A DNA stretch of 64,000 nt from a virus. Of the stretch, positions 8,762 through 16,967 are shown in pieces. A program made the translations under genes and the position numbers. How positions within the stretch are numbered: position 1 is the stretch's first letter; each line of letters begins with the position of its first letter. Where the stretch lies: IMG/VR virus record IMGVR_UViG_3300049484_000177, positions 34,384 through 98,383 of that record. The stretch is one strand, 5' to 3'. The notes under the pieces are model-generated. The model did not search any database. It worked only from the letters and a program-made list of their open reading frames with translations, and was not told the DNA's origin.

Positions 8762-8930
8762 CGCCCTCCACAGGCTTACCCGTTCCGAAGATTAGGCTGG
8801 TTCCTAACGCAAGAGTCGTGGTGCCACCGCAGAGAAAGAGGGTACTGGAAACGCAGAGTAGAATCGACAATCCGATAAGGTCTTCTGTATCTCCAAAGGG
8901 GACGTTCCCCAACTGTGGAGGGTGTTTTTA
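8762..8930 (+). ncRNA. Candidate structured RNA closed by a 12-base stem with terminator tail
   Basis: CGCCCTCCACAG (8762-8773), immediately after the DUF1937 stop, pairs with CTGTGGAGGGTG (8913-8924), 11 Watson-Crick pairs and one G-U, and is followed by TTTTTATTTT. Inside are TTAGG/CCTAA (8792-8807), GTG/CAC around 8818-8827, and GGGGA/TCCCC (8898-8910). The layout is a roughly 165-base multi-branched RNA ending as an intrinsic terminator. No match to a known class was recognised. Confidence 0.5.
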
Positions 8931-8949
8931 TTTTCAAGGGAGCCAACAA

Positions 8950-9144
8950 ATGAGTGATGAAGAAAAAGCAAGAGTGAGAAAGATGCAGGAGGAGGATCAG
9001 GCCCTAGCCAGGATGGCAGATACTCTACCTGCCGTATTCTGGAGGATGTACAAGAATCTATGTGAGGAAGGATTCAGTGAAGGACAAGCTATGTCCTTAC
9101 TCCAGACGTTTATTGCGAGTGCTATAGGTGCGATCAAGCCATGA
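8950..9144 (+). CDS. Small helical hypothetical protein
   Basis: 64 residues from ATG 8950 (AAGGGAG about 9 bases upstream). It begins with a charged helix (MSDEEKARVRKMQEEDQALA) and continues with an amphipathic helix (FWRMYKNLCEEGFSEGQAM), as in small phage proteins with a Met/Leu-rich C-terminal helix. The frame is open from further upstream (8818), but that extension lies in the structured RNA and lacks a ribosome binding site. It overlaps the next gene by 4 bases. Confidence 0.65.
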   Translation: MSDEEKARVRKMQEEDQALARMADTLPAVFWRMYKNLCEEGFSEGQAMSLLQTFIASAIGAIKP

Positions 9145-9335
9145 GTTATCCCTACTACTACGCATGGAATAACAATAGCAAGAGAAGGACTCTCTACATG
9201 CGACCATGCAGACTAGTTGCTAAGGGATCAAGGAACTCGGTGCTCATTGAGTTCGAAGGGGGCCAACAGGAATGTGTTAGTAGGTTCTCTATCAGGAAAC
9301 AACCAAGGAGGCCGGCATTGCCGTTGTTCAAATGA
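9141..9335 (+). CDS. Small basic hypothetical protein
   Basis: 64 residues, basic and beta-rich (PCRLVAKGSRNSVLIEFEGG), with an aromatic N-terminus (SYPYYYAW). This looks like a small SH3-like barrel but was not recognised. ATGA overlaps on both sides place it in the operon. Confidence 0.6.
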   Translation: MSYPYYYAWNNNSKRRTLYMRPCRLVAKGSRNSVLIEFEGGQQECVSRFSIRKQPRRPALPLFK

Positions 9336-9571
9336 GTATTCCGCTAAAGCCAGATGATCCGGCTATGTGTTTGTTGAAGGACAACGTTCACTCTCGTCCA
9401 AAGATATTCAGACCAGACTGCTACATTTGTACGGACCCAGAATTTGCTCTGATGGGTTTACCTCTGTGTCAGCCATGCCCGAAGTGTGGTGGCCACGTAG
9501 CGGCAGATGATACAATTTGTGATGAATGCGGATTTGATACCCTTCCCATACCTCCCGACTACTTCGAGTGA
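9332..9571 (+). CDS. Small zinc-ribbon protein
   Basis: 79 residues. The C-terminal half has CPKCGGHV and CDECGFD, a classic treble-clef/zinc ribbon pair; an upstream CYIC adds a possible third site. Start ATG overlaps the previous stop. Probably a small nucleic-acid or protein-binding phage protein. Confidence 0.65.
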   Translation: MSIPLKPDDPAMCLLKDNVHSRPKIFRPDCYICTDPEFALMGLPLCQPCPKCGGHVAADDTICDECGFDTLPIPPDYFE

Positions 9572-9574
9572 TAT

Positions 9575-10057
9575 ATGAGCAAATGCTTCATCGTTACCAC
9601 GGGAGAGTATTCAGACTACAGCATAGAGGCTGTATTCACCAAAGAAGATTCTGCTAACGAGTACTCCAGTAACTTGCCGGGGTCTCGGGTAGAAGAGCAG
9701 GAACTTGATCCTAAGTACTCCATCTGTACGGAGAAGAGATGGAGTGTATACATCAGACTCAATTCAGGTGAGGTTCTCTGCATAGTTAAGCATAAGGAAG
9801 TCGTTTGTGACGGTGAACCTGAAGAGCAATTGAGACTGAGAACATGGATTGACTCAGATCCTACAAGCATTTGTTGTATGGACAGAATGACTTGTTATGA
9901 TAGTCTTAGTGGTATAGTAAAAGCCAAATCAGAGGAACACGCTCGCAGGCACGTAGAGGAGATTCGTAGGCAGATCCTAGCCGGTCAGTTACCGTCTGGA
10001 GTTGAAAATGTTGATTCTTACCAAAGGTGTCTAGCAATAACAAACCAACAACGGTGA
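9575..10057 (+). CDS. Hypothetical protein of the 'VTTGEYSDY' type
   Basis: 160 residues beginning KCFIVTTGEYSDYSIEAVFT, a signature I associate with small phage and bacterial proteins (DUF7336-like) of unknown function. The rest is mixed alpha/beta with several Cys (SICCMDRMTCYD). A basic helix near the C-terminus (KSEEHARRHVEEIRRQI) ends it. It overlaps the frame of the next gene slightly depending on the start. Confidence 0.6.
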   Translation: MSKCFIVTTGEYSDYSIEAVFTKEDSANEYSSNLPGSRVEEQELDPKYSICTEKRWSVYIRLNSGEVLCIVKHKEVVCDGEPEEQLRLRTWIDSDPTSICCMDRMTCYDSLSGIVKAKSEEHARRHVEEIRRQILAGQLPSGVENVDSYQRCLAITNQQR

Positions 10058-10062
10058 GGCCA

Positions 10063-10317
10063 ATGTCCCCAGAACCAGCTTATGCGTACTGCAAGAAGGT
10101 AAAGTTGTCTGTTTGTACCACCCCAGCAAATGGCACCTTCAATATCTATGTAAGGCATTGGTGGATAGTAACCCCAGACGACGAGATTCTTCTCTACAGA
10201 GGATACTCACCCCAATGCAACTCTAACGAATCTGTAGCGAGGGGCATTCGAGATCGTCTCTACCCCGATATGGATGTTCGCCGGTTGGACCAAGTATTTC
10301 TGCCCCACCACGGATAG
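10063..10317 (+). CDS. Small hypothetical protein
   Basis: About 84 residues from ATG 10063, which has GTGAGG just upstream; an upstream GTG at 10027 is also open. The sequence is beta-rich with aromatic pairs (FNIYVRHWWIVTPDDEILL). Not recognised. Confidence 0.55.
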   Translation: MSPEPAYAYCKKVKLSVCTTPANGTFNIYVRHWWIVTPDDEILLYRGYSPQCNSNESVARGIRDRLYPDMDVRRLDQVFLPHHG

Positions 10318-10322
10318 CTATA

Positions 10323-10577
10323 ATGGATCACTACAACAAACTCTCGTACCAAGAGATCGAGAAGCTGGTCGATTATATTGACAAGGGGATGCGGACAATG
10401 AATGGTGATACCACCATGATCCCTTTGACAGCAAGGCAGGTAGCCATTCTATTGTGGACCTACGCAAAGAGAACAAGGCCAATGCCAGGGGCTTATATCT
10501 TCGCTGATATTCAGTGTATGCTGAGGGAAGGCCAGCTCTCAAACATTTCTCCGGATGAAAGGAGTCCTTTTGAGTGA
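10323..10577 (+). CDS. Small helical hypothetical protein
   Basis: 84 residues, all-helical in appearance (YNKLSYQEIEKLVDYIDKGM; TARQVAILLWTYAKRTRP). It ends with TGA overlapping the GTG start of the next gene. Not recognised. Confidence 0.55.
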   Translation: MDHYNKLSYQEIEKLVDYIDKGMRTMNGDTTMIPLTARQVAILLWTYAKRTRPMPGAYIFADIQCMLREGQLSNISPDERSPFE

Positions 10578-12805
10578 AAGGATTCTTCAAACGATCTGAT
10601 TTGTTATTGATGGGCAGCAAGCCTGCTAATCTAGCCCCTCGCTGTAAAGTGTGTCGGTTGTATAGGGGATGCAATAGCCCCAAAATGCCGGTTACAGGTG
10701 AGGGTCGGTTAGGTGTGTTAGTGATTGCGGAAGCGCCGGGAGCGAAAGAGGATGAGCGAAACGAGCAGCTTATAGGTAAGGCTGGTCAGCGGCTACGGAG
10801 TACACTCGAACCGTTAGGGGTTGATCTAGACGAGGACTGCTGGAAGACCAATGCAATCATTTGTTTTATAAGTCCAAAAGTGACAATTTATACAAGCAAA
10901 GGTTACAAACAGATAAGTAGAATACAAGTAGGGGATCTCGTGTTAACTGACAAGGGAAGATTCAAGCGAGTAATATCAAGATCTGTGGATCTCCCTTTGC
11001 ATCAAAGACAGAATAAAAGAAAGCTGGTAGATATCAGATTCGCAAACCATAAGTTAACAGTCACGGCAGATCACTTATTTTATACTAGAGATGGATGGAA
11101 AAGAGCAGATCAACTATTAACTGGTGAAGAAGTAAGAGCGCTGGGAGAAAAATGCATAGTTTGTGGTGTTGTGTATTTCAAACAACCAGGTAGGTTCGAT
11201 ACCGCAGAGAGTACATGCTCTCCTTGTTGTCATAACATAATGGTAAGTAGAAAGAACGGACCAGCTATATCAAAGAGCTTGAGACAACAATACGAGACAG
11301 GACAACGTGACCCAATATTAATCACTAACAAAGCTCATTTAGCAGTCAAGAAGCTTATGCTAGATGGTAAATGGGCTGATATGACTGCACGAACTGATGA
11401 AGGAAAAAAGAGGGCCTATAGGACAAATGCACAACTGAGACAAGGACATAATAATCTTAAACCAGGACAATGGATAGGTGATTGGGAGCAAACGATAGCT
11501 AATTATCTAAAATCAGAGAACATAGAATACTTCTCGCAATATGCTATAGGTTCCAGAAATGTAGATTTTTATTTACCTGACCACAAGCTCATGATCGAGG
11601 TAGAAAATAACAATAGACCAGAATCGTACTTCTCCAGAAGAATTAAATTAGCAGAATCAATGGGTTGTAAACTAGTCTTTTTGCAATCAACTAACCCATT
11701 GAGAGAATTGCAGAGATTACTAAAGAATGACACACACAACTATTACTTTACATGGATGCCACTCAAATCAGTAACAATAAGACTCCCCGCACGGCAGGAG
11801 TATCTTTATTGTATCGAAGTAGAGGAGGATGCCAGTTATGTAGCCAAAGGATTAGTCAGCCACAATTGTCGCCCCCCAAATAATAGAACACCAACCGAAG
11901 AGGAGTTAGATTGCTGCCGTCCTAACCTAGTAAAAACCATCGAGGAGTTGCAACCTCATACAATCATTGTATTAGGGGAGGTAGCACTCAGGCAGCTCAT
12001 CAATCCGTGGTGGCACAGAGATATTGGTGGTATAGGAAGGTGGGCCGGATTTAGGATACCACTACAATCGTTGAATGCTTGGGTCTGCCCCACCTGGCAC
12101 CCGTCGTATCTTGAGCGGGAAGGTGCTAAGGATGGTAACGTTCTTCAGTTATGGTTTAGTAAGCATCTAGAATCGGCATTTGAAAAGAAGGAACGTCCTT
12201 GGTCTATAGTACCTAACTACCAAGCCATAGTGGAACAGGCACTCGATCCATCTAGCATCATGGAAGAGATGAAAGACTATAGTGGCATGGCCAGTTTCGA
12301 TTATGAAACAAACATGCTGAAGCCCGATAACAATAAGGCTGCTTGTGTTAGCTGTTCGATTGCTTGGGGTAAGGGTAGAGTATCACGTTGTATTGCTTAT
12401 GTTATGACCGCAGAGAACAAAAGGCTCACCCGATCCTTCTTACGCTCCCCTATTCCGAAGATAGGAGCATCAATCAAGTTCGAAGAGCGTTGGTCGCTGC
12501 GTCATTTCGGAACTAGGGTTCGTAACTGGTTCTGGGACACAATGCTATGTGCTCACGTTTTAGACAATCGGCCAGGCATAACATCCCTTGATTTCCAAGC
12601 ATTCGTTCGATTAGGATTACCAACATACAGTGCTCATATATCTCCGTTGCTCAAAACTAAGGATGGGACAACCGTCAACCAGATCCTAACGGAGATTAGT
12701 ACCTCAGAGCTACTCAAGTATAATGGGCTGGATGCCATATCGGAATTTGAGGTAGCGGTTAGTCAGATGAAGGAGTTGGGTCAACGTCCACCATGGATCT
12801 CTTAG
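10574..12805 (+). CDS. Uracil-DNA glycosylase (family 4-like) / 3'-5' exonuclease fusion, interrupted by an intein
   Basis: 743 residues before splicing, 408 after. The N-terminal extein is a UDG superfamily domain: [22 protein letters not shown] and, after the intein, [20 protein letters not shown] and WHPSYLE. The Cys residues match the iron-sulfur ligands of family 4 enzymes, and the Cys after the intein is one of them. From about residue 555 follows a DnaQ-like proofreading exonuclease of the polymerase I type ([45 protein letters not shown]). It stops exactly where a family A polymerase would enter its thumb; that part is the gene at 14836. SPO1-like phages have UDG-polymerase fusions, so this is a split version. 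GTG 10574 has AAGGAG 9 bases upstream. Confidence 0.85.
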   Translation: MKGFFKRSDLLLMGSKPANLAPRCKVCRLYRGCNSPKMPVTGEGRLGVLVIAEAPGAKEDERNEQLIGKAGQRLRSTLEPLGVDLDEDCWKTNAIICFISPKVTIYTSKGYKQISRIQVGDLVLTDKGRFKRVISRSVDLPLHQRQNKRKLVDIRFANHKLTVTADHLFYTRDGWKRADQLLTGEEVRALGEKCIVCGVVYFKQPGRFDTAESTCSPCCHNIMVSRKNGPAISKSLRQQYETGQRDPILITNKAHLAVKKLMLDGKWADMTARTDEGKKRAYRTNAQLRQGHNNLKPGQWIGDWEQTIANYLKSENIEYFSQYAIGSRNVDFYLPDHKLMIEVENNNRPESYFSRRIKLAESMGCKLVFLQSTNPLRELQRLLKNDTHNYYFTWMPLKSVTIRLPARQEYLYCIEVEEDASYVAKGLVSHNCRPPNNRTPTEEELDCCRPNLVKTIEELQPHTIIVLGEVALRQLINPWWHRDIGGIGRWAGFRIPLQSLNAWVCPTWHPSYLEREGAKDGNVLQLWFSKHLESAFEKKERPWSIVPNYQAIVEQALDPSSIMEEMKDYSGMASFDYETNMLKPDNNKAACVSCSIAWGKGRVSRCIAYVMTAENKRLTRSFLRSPIPKIGASIKFEERWSLRHFGTRVRNWFWDTMLCAHVLDNRPGITSLDFQAFVRLGLPTYSAHISPLLKTKDGTTVNQILTEISTSELLKYNGLDAISEFEVAVSQMKELGQRPPWIS
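10862..11866 (+). mobile_element. Intein with a PD-(D/E)XK-like homing endonuclease domain
   Basis: 335 codons. The first residue is Cys ([17 protein letters not shown]), then VGDLVLTD and the TxxH block ([20 protein letters not shown]). The end is [19 protein letters not shown] followed by Cys, so class 1 splicing is expected. Between the halves lie a four-Cys zinc-finger-like segment (CIVCG...CSPCC) and a nuclease-like domain with [19 protein letters not shown], the Vsr/DUF559-like PD-(D/E)XK pattern, rather than LAGLIDADG. The DNA is visibly more A/T-rich than the flanks. Removal leaves ...NAII joined to CRPPNN. Confidence 0.85.
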
Positions 12806-12821
12806 AGAAAGGAGATGGACA

Positions 12822-13037
12822 ATGTTAGTGCTATCGAGGAAACGGGGAGAATCGATAATCATTGGGGATGGCATCAAGATCGTCATTGTTGACGTCCGGG
12901 GAGACAAAGTTCGCTTAGGAGTTCAAGCGTCACCAGAAATCCCAGTTCACAGGGAAGAGGTTTACAATGCCATTCAGAGGGAGAAACAAGCCAATACCAA
13001 ATGTGGTGAGGGTTGGTCAGGTAGCCTTTTATTATGA
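12822..13037 (+). CDS. csrA: CsrA-family RNA-binding regulator
   Basis: 71 residues. Residues 1-52 ([20 protein letters not shown], then [20 protein letters not shown], then [10 protein letters not shown]) match CsrA/RsmA from end to end, including the Arg near position 7 and the VHREE segment that contacts GGA in RNA. CsrA dimers bind GGA in hairpin loops and at ribosome binding sites, usually blocking translation. AAGGAGA lies 7 bases before ATG. The last 15 residues are a non-conserved tail. It sits between the two halves of the DNA polymerase, next to a tRNA-like gene. Confidence 0.9.
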   Translation: MLVLSRKRGESIIIGDGIKIVIVDVRGDKVRLGVQASPEIPVHREEVYNAIQREKQANTKCGEGWSGSLLL

Positions 13038-13048
13038 TAATCTACTAC

Positions 13049-13160
13049 GACCGAGTGGCGGAAATACCGGGCGATGAGTCCTGTCGGCAGACGCGCCAGC
13101 CTATAGCTGGTGTCTAGGTGCAAATCCTGGGACGTATGGGTTCGAATCCCATCTCGGTCA
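13049..13160 (+). tRNA. Class II tRNA-like RNA with an enlarged D-loop and abnormal anticodon loop
   Basis: Acceptor GACCGAG (13049-13055) pairs perfectly with CTCGGTC (13153-13159), and the T-arm is ATGGG/CCCAT around TTCGAAT. The body resembles tRNA-Leu (TGGCGGAA...GGCAGACGCGCCAGC). The D-loop carries about 20 extra bases. The variable arm is long, about 7 pairs (13112-13133). The anticodon stem CCAGC/GCTGG leaves only a 5-base loop, CTATA; forcing a 7-base loop (CCTATAG) puts C instead of U at position 33 and reads UAU. CCA is not encoded. It could be a decoding oddity, a decayed tRNA or a tRNA mimic. Confidence 0.6.
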
Positions 13161-13176
13161 CTGAATGAAGTAGTTA

Positions 13177-13430
13177 TGAGCAGCCGTACATCATATAACC
13201 GACCTCATGGTAAATCGCGAAAGCGATGGTCGGGAATTGGTGTTCATGGTTGTCGTAACTGGTGGGCTGAATGGTTGGTATGGGAGGAACCCGCGGGGAA
13301 GGCCCGGCGGTTCCGGATAGTTTCTTCAACGCCATTAGCTCCAACCGGGATAAGCTCCGGTGGCTGTGGGAGAACGCTCGTTAGTAGGCGGGTGCTTCCA
13401 CCTAACATATTCACGAGTGGCTTTGGCTAA
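13177..13430 (+). CDS. Doubtful small basic protein, possibly frameshifted
   Basis: 84 residues from ATG 13177. The first half looks protein-like (CRNWWAEWLVWEEPAGKARR), the second does not. In another frame the segment about 13317-13384 reads DSFFNAISSNRDKLRWLWEN before a stop, which looks like a genuine C-terminus. This suggests either a 1-base indel near 13310 or a short remnant. Not recognised. Confidence 0.3.
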
Positions 13431-13438
13431 ACACACGT

Positions 13439-13572
13439 CCCGGCACGGTAGCATTGCCGGGCATTTCCGTTAGAGCGACACGGCAATAACGTCGTGTGGC
13501 AGCGATGTCAACGTACCCACTGACTCGCTGCAAAAAGCAGTGTGGCCCCGAGCTGCTTGTACAATCTCGGGG
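13439..13572 (+). other. Row of strong stem-loops before the adenine methyltransferase
   Basis: Three 7-base-pair stems in sequence: CCCGGCA/TGCCGGG (13439-13461), GCAGCGA/TCGCTGC (13499-13531), CCCCGAG/CTCGGGG (13546-13572). The last is followed by CTTATT, so it may terminate weakly. They separate the csrA/tRNA unit from the methyltransferase. They could be terminators or processing signals. Confidence 0.5.
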
Positions 13573-13609
13573 CTTATTCAATACTTACCCTTACAAGCAA
13601 AGACTACCT

Positions 13610-14833
13610 ATGGACAATAAACCATCCAAATACAAAGCACCGTTCCCATACTTCGGCAGCAAGAGCATCATAGCTGGGGAGGTATGGAAGAGGTTTGGGA
13701 AGGTGCATAACTATATCGAGCCGTTCTTTGGGTCTGGGGCAGTGTTGTTAGCTCGACCCCTTCCGTTCTCAGGTAAAGAAATATGCAATGACAAGGATGG
13801 CATGGTGAGTAATTTCTGGAGGGCAGTTGCCCACGATCCAGAAAAGGTGGCTCATTATGCTGATTGGCCAATTAACGAAAATGACAAACACGCCCGTCAC
13901 ATATGGTTGGTTAACAGGAAAGATTCATTACAGACCAAACTAGAGGGAGATCCAAATTATTACAACGCGAAGATAGCTGGATGGTGGGTGTGGGGCCTGT
14001 GTCTACATATTGGGGGCGGATTCTGCTCAGGAGAAGGTGGATGGAGAATAATCGATGGAGAATTAACGAGAGGTAATAATGAAGAAGATTCTCCTACTAT
14101 AGATAGGTCGAGACAGCAAACTATAGGAAACAGAGGAGTAGCTAAGGCTGTAACTAGATCCAGGCAACATCTCAAAGGGAATAGAGGAGTAGCTAAGGCT
14201 GTAACTAGATCCAGGCAATATATGGTATCCAGACAAGGAATCATCAAAACAATCACAGAAGAGTGGGGGGTAAACAGGTCTGTTATAAATATAGGAGCCA
14301 AGAGAGGTGTACTAAGATCAAGTGAAAGAGGTAACTCAGAAGGGGCCGGACTAGGCAACGGTACTATTTATGAATGGTTTGATGCACTATGCGGACGTAT
14401 GAAATCGGTCCTGATTTGTTGTGGCGAATGGTATCGTGTGTGTGGGGGAAAGAGAGGGGATGCATTAGCTGCCATGTTATCTGGTGGTCCGACGTGTGGT
14501 GTGTTCTTGGACCCTCCTTATTCTTTTGATGCAGGTCGTGATATGAATCTCTATAGATACGAATCAGGTAGTGTAGCGTATGCCGTGCGTGAATGGTGTC
14601 TAAAATATGGAGACGACTCGCGATTTCGTATAGCGCTCTGTGGGTATGAAAGTGAGCATAATATGCCTGATTCATGGGAGTGTCTAGAGTGGAAAGGCAC
14701 AGGTGGAATGTCTAACATGGCCAAAAAGAAAACCAGAGCGAAAGATAACGCCATACGCGAACGTATATGGTTCTCACCACACTGTCTAAAAGCAAAGGAT
14801 CGTCTTCCACTACTTAAGATGTTAGATAAATAA
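13610..14833 (+). CDS. DNA adenine-N6 methyltransferase (Dam/D12 class)
   Basis: About 407 residues from ATG 13610. FPYFGSKS and YIEPFFGSGAVLL form the SAM-binding motif I; VFLDPPYSFD is the catalytic motif IV. The C-terminal part carries the target strand motif (GGMSNMAKKK). It is longer than usual (about 270) because of a Ser/Arg/Gly-rich insertion at residues about 165-255 that contains a 36-base direct repeat. Phage methyltransferases of this type protect DNA against restriction. ORF extension upstream of 13610 covers the stem-loops and is rejected. Confidence 0.85.
   Translation: MDNKPSKYKAPFPYFGSKSIIAGEVWKRFGKVHNYIEPFFGSGAVLLARPLPFSGKEICNDKDGMVSNFWRAVAHDPEKVAHYADWPINENDKHARHIWLVNRKDSLQTKLEGDPNYYNAKIAGWWVWGLCLHIGGGFCSGEGGWRIIDGELTRGNNEEDSPTIDRSRQQTIGNRGVAKAVTRSRQHLKGNRGVAKAVTRSRQYMVSRQGIIKTITEEWGVNRSVINIGAKRGVLRSSERGNSEGAGLGNGTIYEWFDALCGRMKSVLICCGEWYRVCGGKRGDALAAMLSGGPTCGVFLDPPYSFDAGRDMNLYRYESGSVAYAVREWCLKYGDDSRFRIALCGYESEHNMPDSWECLEWKGTGGMSNMAKKKTRAKDNAIRERIWFSPHCLKAKDRLPLLKMLDK
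14132..14218 (+). repeat. 36-bp direct repeat within the methyltransferase gene
   Basis: AGAGGAGTAGCTAAGGCTGT opens both 36-base copies, 14132-14167 and 14183-14218, which start 51 bases apart. Each encodes RGVAKAVTRSRQ. The unit is in frame, so copy number could change without breaking the gene. Confidence 0.85.
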
Positions 14834-14835
14834 CA

Positions 14836-16224
14836 ATGGCAAGTAATCCAACATCCTTAGATGCTTATAGGCTCATGCACGATGGGTCTATCGCTCTGTC
14901 TCAGTTGGAACATAATGGCATTCGGGTTGATATGGACCATCTCCGCAAAGCAAAGGCTGAAGTGGAGGAATCAATAAGACGTCTCAAAGCTAATCTATTA
15001 TCTAGTGACGTCTACCAAAGCCAGAGAAAGATGTTCGGAGACAAAGCAAAGATCACCAGCCGCCAGCAGTTAGCTAAGGTTCTAGAGAAAGATTATAAGG
15101 CAACCATACCAAAGACCGAAAGCGGTAAGAACTATAACCTGGACGAACTTGTCCTTCAGGCAGTTGCATCCAAACACGACGTCCAATACTGCCGGGACTT
15201 CATGGAACACGAAAGTCTCGTCAAGCTTAATGGTACATATCTGGATGGTGTAATACGGGAGGTTGTGGATGGTTACCTTCACGTTATATTCAATCTACAT
15301 TTGGCTAGGACGCACCGTTCAAGTTGCGATAGCCCAAACCTACAAAATGTACCAATTCGTGATCCTCTCATAGCTAAATACATTCGCACAGCATTCATCC
15401 CACGCCCTGGTCACGCTCTGGTAGAGATCGATTTCAGTGCGTTGGAGTTTCGTATTTGTGCTTGCTTTTATCGTGACCCAGCTATGGTCCAATATGCCAG
15501 CGATCCTGACAAAGACATTCACCGGGATTGTGCAGCTAAGATATTCAAAGCCAACCGGGATGACATAACGAAACAGGATCGTTTCTGTGCAAAGAACCTG
15601 TTCGTGTTCCCCGAGTTGTATGGGGATTTCTACTTACAGTGTGCTCAGAATCTGTGGGATGCTATGAGTAGGCATTCCCTAACCATACAAAACACGCCAG
15701 CAAAGGAGTGGCTGAGCAATAATGGGGTCACTAGGTTAGGTGAATGTGATTCGAAGAAGAAGCCTGTACCTGGCACCTTCGAACATCACATGAAGAAGTT
15801 CGAGGATGAATTCTATCAGTGGTTTCCGGTGCTAGATGAACGTAGGGACAAGTTCTGGGCTGAGTACAAGAAGACCGGTCAGTTCGATCTAATGACTGGG
15901 TTTGTTATTAGGGGTGTGTTCAAACGTAACTTCGTCCTTAACTGTATCATTCAAGGCCCGGCGTTTCACTTGTTGCTGTGGTCCCTGATACAGATAGTTA
16001 GGTGGACCCAAAAGCACAAGACCAAGACAAAGGTAGTGGCACAGATTCACGATAGTATACTGGCCGACGTCCATCTGAGTGAGCTAGATGAGTACATGGA
16101 ATTCGCCGTTAAGGTTATGACCCAAATGGTGAAAGAGCACTATCGTTGGGTTATAACTCCTTTGAATGTAGAGGCTGAAATTGGAAGATTGAACTGGTAC
16201 GAAAAGGAGAAGCTTGCAATATGA
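14836..16224 (+). CDS. polA: Family A DNA polymerase, polymerase domain only
   Basis: 462 residues covering thumb, fingers and palm. It opens where Pol I leaves the exonuclease domain (LSQLEHNGIRVDMDHLRKAK). THRSSCDSPNLQNVP is the template-binding strand, EIDFSALEFR motif A, RFCAKNLFVFPELYG motif B (one residue longer than Pol I), and QIHDSILADV motif C (HDS instead of HDE). No exonuclease domains are present: 3'-5' activity is in the protein at 10574 and 5'-3' in the one at 22320. It is 2 bases behind the methyltransferase and overlaps the next gene by 4. It is the replicative polymerase by context. Confidence 0.9.
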   Translation: MASNPTSLDAYRLMHDGSIALSQLEHNGIRVDMDHLRKAKAEVEESIRRLKANLLSSDVYQSQRKMFGDKAKITSRQQLAKVLEKDYKATIPKTESGKNYNLDELVLQAVASKHDVQYCRDFMEHESLVKLNGTYLDGVIREVVDGYLHVIFNLHLARTHRSSCDSPNLQNVPIRDPLIAKYIRTAFIPRPGHALVEIDFSALEFRICACFYRDPAMVQYASDPDKDIHRDCAAKIFKANRDDITKQDRFCAKNLFVFPELYGDFYLQCAQNLWDAMSRHSLTIQNTPAKEWLSNNGVTRLGECDSKKKPVPGTFEHHMKKFEDEFYQWFPVLDERRDKFWAEYKKTGQFDLMTGFVIRGVFKRNFVLNCIIQGPAFHLLLWSLIQIVRWTQKHKTKTKVVAQIHDSILADVHLSELDEYMEFAVKVMTQMVKEHYRWVITPLNVEAEIGRLNWYEKEKLAI

Positions 16225-16967
16225 CTAGTCCAATCAAGGATGAATGGATATCTAAGGATGGCAGGATTAGGTTACTGTTAGGTAACTGTCTGGAGATCCT
16301 ACCAACACTGAAGATCGGAAGTGTGAATATAGTAATTGATCCTCCTTACGGTATTAACGAGAAGTGGGGGTGTGGCAAAGGATGGGTATCAAATGGAATC
16401 AATGGACGTGGTCGACTGTGGAACGGCACACCAGACTGGGACAAAGAACCAGCATGGCGTGAAGTACAAGTTACTCTTGCATTAATACATCATTATGCAA
16501 TTATATGGGGAGGAAACTACTTTGACCTACCACCTGCCTCTGGTTGGTTGGTTTGGGACAAGATGCAAATACACACTGGAAGTCACGCAGAGTTAGCTTG
16601 GTCTAATATACCTCAACCAATACGAACATTCAGAATGAGCCGTATTGATGCTTATGTCAATATTGGGGAATATAAACAACACCCAAACCAGAAACCAACG
16701 AGGTTAATGTCATGGTGCCTGTCATTCATTAAGGGTGACTTGCCCATTCTTGATTCAATGATGGGTTCAGGAACAACTGGTGTGGCTTGTGTTTATGAAG
16801 ATCGTCGATTTATTGGAATTGAAATCGACCCCACCTATTATGAGATTGCTAAGAAGCGTATTCATAATGCAATGACAGATAAATCCAGACGATTTCAACT
16901 CACAAGCACCAAGAAGTTAACTACATCATCTCTGTTCCCAATAGAAAAGAACAAGAGGCCAAAATGA
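16221..16967 (+). CDS. DNA methyltransferase, beta-class N4/N6 type
   Basis: 248 residues. The catalytic motif DPPYG is near residue 40 (VNIVIDPPYGINEK) and the SAM motif near the C-terminus (MMGSGTTGVACVYEDRRFIG), the order of beta-class (N4-cytosine or N6-adenine) enzymes; HPNQKPTRL is the motif X-side strand. Paralogue of the gene at 17902. No cognate nuclease is adjacent, so it is an orphan, probably anti-restriction or replication-timing function. It overlaps the polymerase and dnaX-like genes by 4 bases each. Confidence 0.85.
   Translation: MTSPIKDEWISKDGRIRLLLGNCLEILPTLKIGSVNIVIDPPYGINEKWGCGKGWVSNGINGRGRLWNGTPDWDKEPAWREVQVTLALIHHYAIIWGGNYFDLPPASGWLVWDKMQIHTGSHAELAWSNIPQPIRTFRMSRIDAYVNIGEYKQHPNQKPTRLMSWCLSFIKGDLPILDSMMGSGTTGVACVYEDRRFIGIEIDPTYYEIAKKRIHNAMTDKSRRFQLTSTKKLTTSSLFPIEKNKRPK

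Noticed and set aside
13070-13092. GATGAGTCC in the tRNA-like D-loop as part of a hammerhead ribozyme
   Set aside because: The required GAAA and the three-stem arrangement are missing.
13496-13609. Upstream extension of the adenine methyltransferase
   Set aside because: It would translate the stem-loops; the recognisable family N-terminus begins at ATG 13610.
14836-16224. 2-aminoadenine (Z-genome) polymerase DpoZ
   Set aside because: Neither PurZ nor a dATP-removing DatZ is seen in the window; the HDS motif C alone is not specific.
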